DNA of 64,000 bases from Rubripirellula reticaptiva (GTDB taxonomy: Bacteria > Planctomycetota > Planctomycetia > Pirellulales > Pirellulaceae), in assembly GCF_007860175.1 (NCBI RefSeq), contig NZ_SJPX01000005.1, positions 186,001-250,000 of the forward strand, in the 5' to 3' direction. The position numbers were made by a program, and so were the translations under genes. The notes under the pieces are model-generated. The model ran no database searches. It was not told the origin of the DNA and saw only the letters and a list, made by a program, of their open reading frames with translations. Below, in pieces: positions 63,443-64,000 of this stretch. How positions within the stretch are numbered: the stretch's first letter is position 1; each line of letters begins with the position of its first letter.

Positions 63443-63880
63443 ATGTCGTCACTTTCCATCATGCGTCGGTTCAGTTTCTGTGCCGGGCACCGTTTGGTCG
63501 GCCACGAAGGCAAATGCCAAAACCTTCATGGCCACAACTATGTGGTCGAGATCTACGTCACTGGCCAAGAACAAGACTCGGTTGGCCGAATTCTGGACTT
63601 CAAGCAGTTGAAGGTTTCGGTCAACGGTTGGTTGGATGACAATTGGGACCATGCGTTCATCCTGTGGGACCAAGACGAAAACGGCTTGGCCGCGATCCGT
63701 TCGTCAAAGCCTCATCGAATTTACGAACTCGACTGCAACCCGACAGCCGAAAACATGGCGTTGCATCTGCTGAACGTCGTATGTCCCCAAGTGCTTGAGG
63801 GAAGCGGCGCGACGGCGTTCAAGGTTCGATTGTGGGAGAGCGAAGAAACCTGTGCCGAGGTAACAAATTCAGACCGATGA
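63443..63880 (+). CDS. queD: 6-pyruvoyl-tetrahydropterin synthase / QueD
   Basis: 145 residues. FSFCAGHRLVGHEGKCQNLH followed by GHNYVVEIYV: zinc His residues (GHR, LHGH) and catalytic Cys (GKC). The DNWDHAFIL and NPTAENMALHLL segments match QueD/PTPS proteins. It converts dihydroneopterin triphosphate to carboxy-tetrahydropterin for queuosine or a deazapurine. It overlaps the next gene by ATGA. Confidence 0.9.
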   Translation: MSSLSIMRRFSFCAGHRLVGHEGKCQNLHGHNYVVEIYVTGQEQDSVGRILDFKQLKVSVNGWLDDNWDHAFILWDQDENGLAAIRSSKPHRIYELDCNPTAENMALHLLNVVCPQVLEGSGATAFKVRLWESEETCAEVTNSDR

Positions 63881-64000
63881 AAGTTTGCCAACTCAACCAT
63901 GTCGCTTTGCATGTGGCAGATGTCGCGCGAAGTGCAGAATTTTACCGAGACACGCTGAACCTGCCTGTCATGCCTCGGCCGGCATTCGACTTTCCCGGCG
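63877..64000 (+). CDS. VOC/glyoxalase-like protein (partial)
   Basis: Cut by the right edge: MKVCQLNHVALHVADVARSA then EFYRDTLNLPVMPRPAFDF is the start of a vicinal-oxygen-chelate fold, where the His in NHVALHV would be a metal ligand. ATGA overlap with queD suggests co-expression. Function (isomerase, lyase or dioxygenase) cannot be told from 41 residues. Confidence 0.75.
   Translation, partial: MKVCQLNHVALHVADVARSAEFYRDTLNLPVMPRPAFDFPG

Noticed and set aside
1-64000. tRNA, rRNA, CRISPR, insertion sequences
   Set aside because: No cloverleaf-like segment, direct-repeat/spacer array, transposase or terminal inverted repeat of IS type was recognised by eye. A scan with tRNAscan-SE and ISfinder would be decisive.

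Overview
The window looks like chromosomal DNA of a planctomycete of the Pirellulaceae type (Rhodopirellula-like). This is inferred from gene families, not from a database search. The hallmarks are two prepilin-like DUF1559 proteins with an H-X9-DG C-terminus, two PEP-CTERM proteins, a Cys-type sulfatase, Tat-exported TIM-barrel isomerases, a CRTAC1/ASPIC-UnbV FG-GAP lipoprotein, an ECF sigma factor followed by a membrane sensor, and a Na+-pumping decarboxylase operon. No rRNA, tRNA, CRISPR array, insertion sequence or prophage was recognised.

Layout. 1-5.4 kb: an ECF sigma factor with a coupled membrane sensor cut by the left edge, then two divergent phosphohexomutases. 5.5-18.4 kb: accessory and secreted proteins (PQQ-like beta-propeller, yeast-type cytosine deaminase, PEP-CTERM protein, GH16 hydrolase, two DUF1559 proteins, a TPR/FG-GAP lipoprotein, a tiny lipoprotein of 56 codons, a PEP-CTERM zinc protease). 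18.7-24.3 kb: a run of minus-strand membrane genes that includes a tandem pair of ionotropic-glutamate-receptor-like channels. 24.5-31.9 kb: a glycosyltransferase and an exported-protein cluster with one intact HtrA-type protease and two HtrA-like proteins that lack catalytic residues. 32-41.5 kb: Tat-exported TIM-barrel proteins, a class V aminotransferase, an Rrf2 regulator, an esterase, a carboxypeptidase, MsrA, a thioesterase and HemQ. 41.8-50.4 kb: purC, a GH10-like protein, oadG-oadB-oadA and a sulfatase. 50.5-54.3 kb: an ABC-linked membrane operon. 54.5-59.4 kb: a secreted protein, a TerB-like protein, and flgL-fliW-csrA. 59.4-64 kb: a GT2/GT39 lipid-linked sugar pair, an SMP-30-like propeller, QueD and a truncated VOC protein.

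The items most worth a second look are the following. (1) Two glutamate-receptor-like channel genes separated by 4 nt: one keeps the K+ filter TVGYG, the other has lost it. (2) The protease/pseudoprotease operon. (3) A dispersed repeat of about 80 bp with a stem-loop core, seen at four places (one inverted and divergent); one copy lies inside the oad operon. (4) The fungal-type cytosine deaminase and the short lipoprotein behind a terminator-like hairpin. Coding starts in this genome often lack a clear Shine-Dalgarno sequence and several use GTG or TTG, so many 5' ends are less certain than the reading frames.
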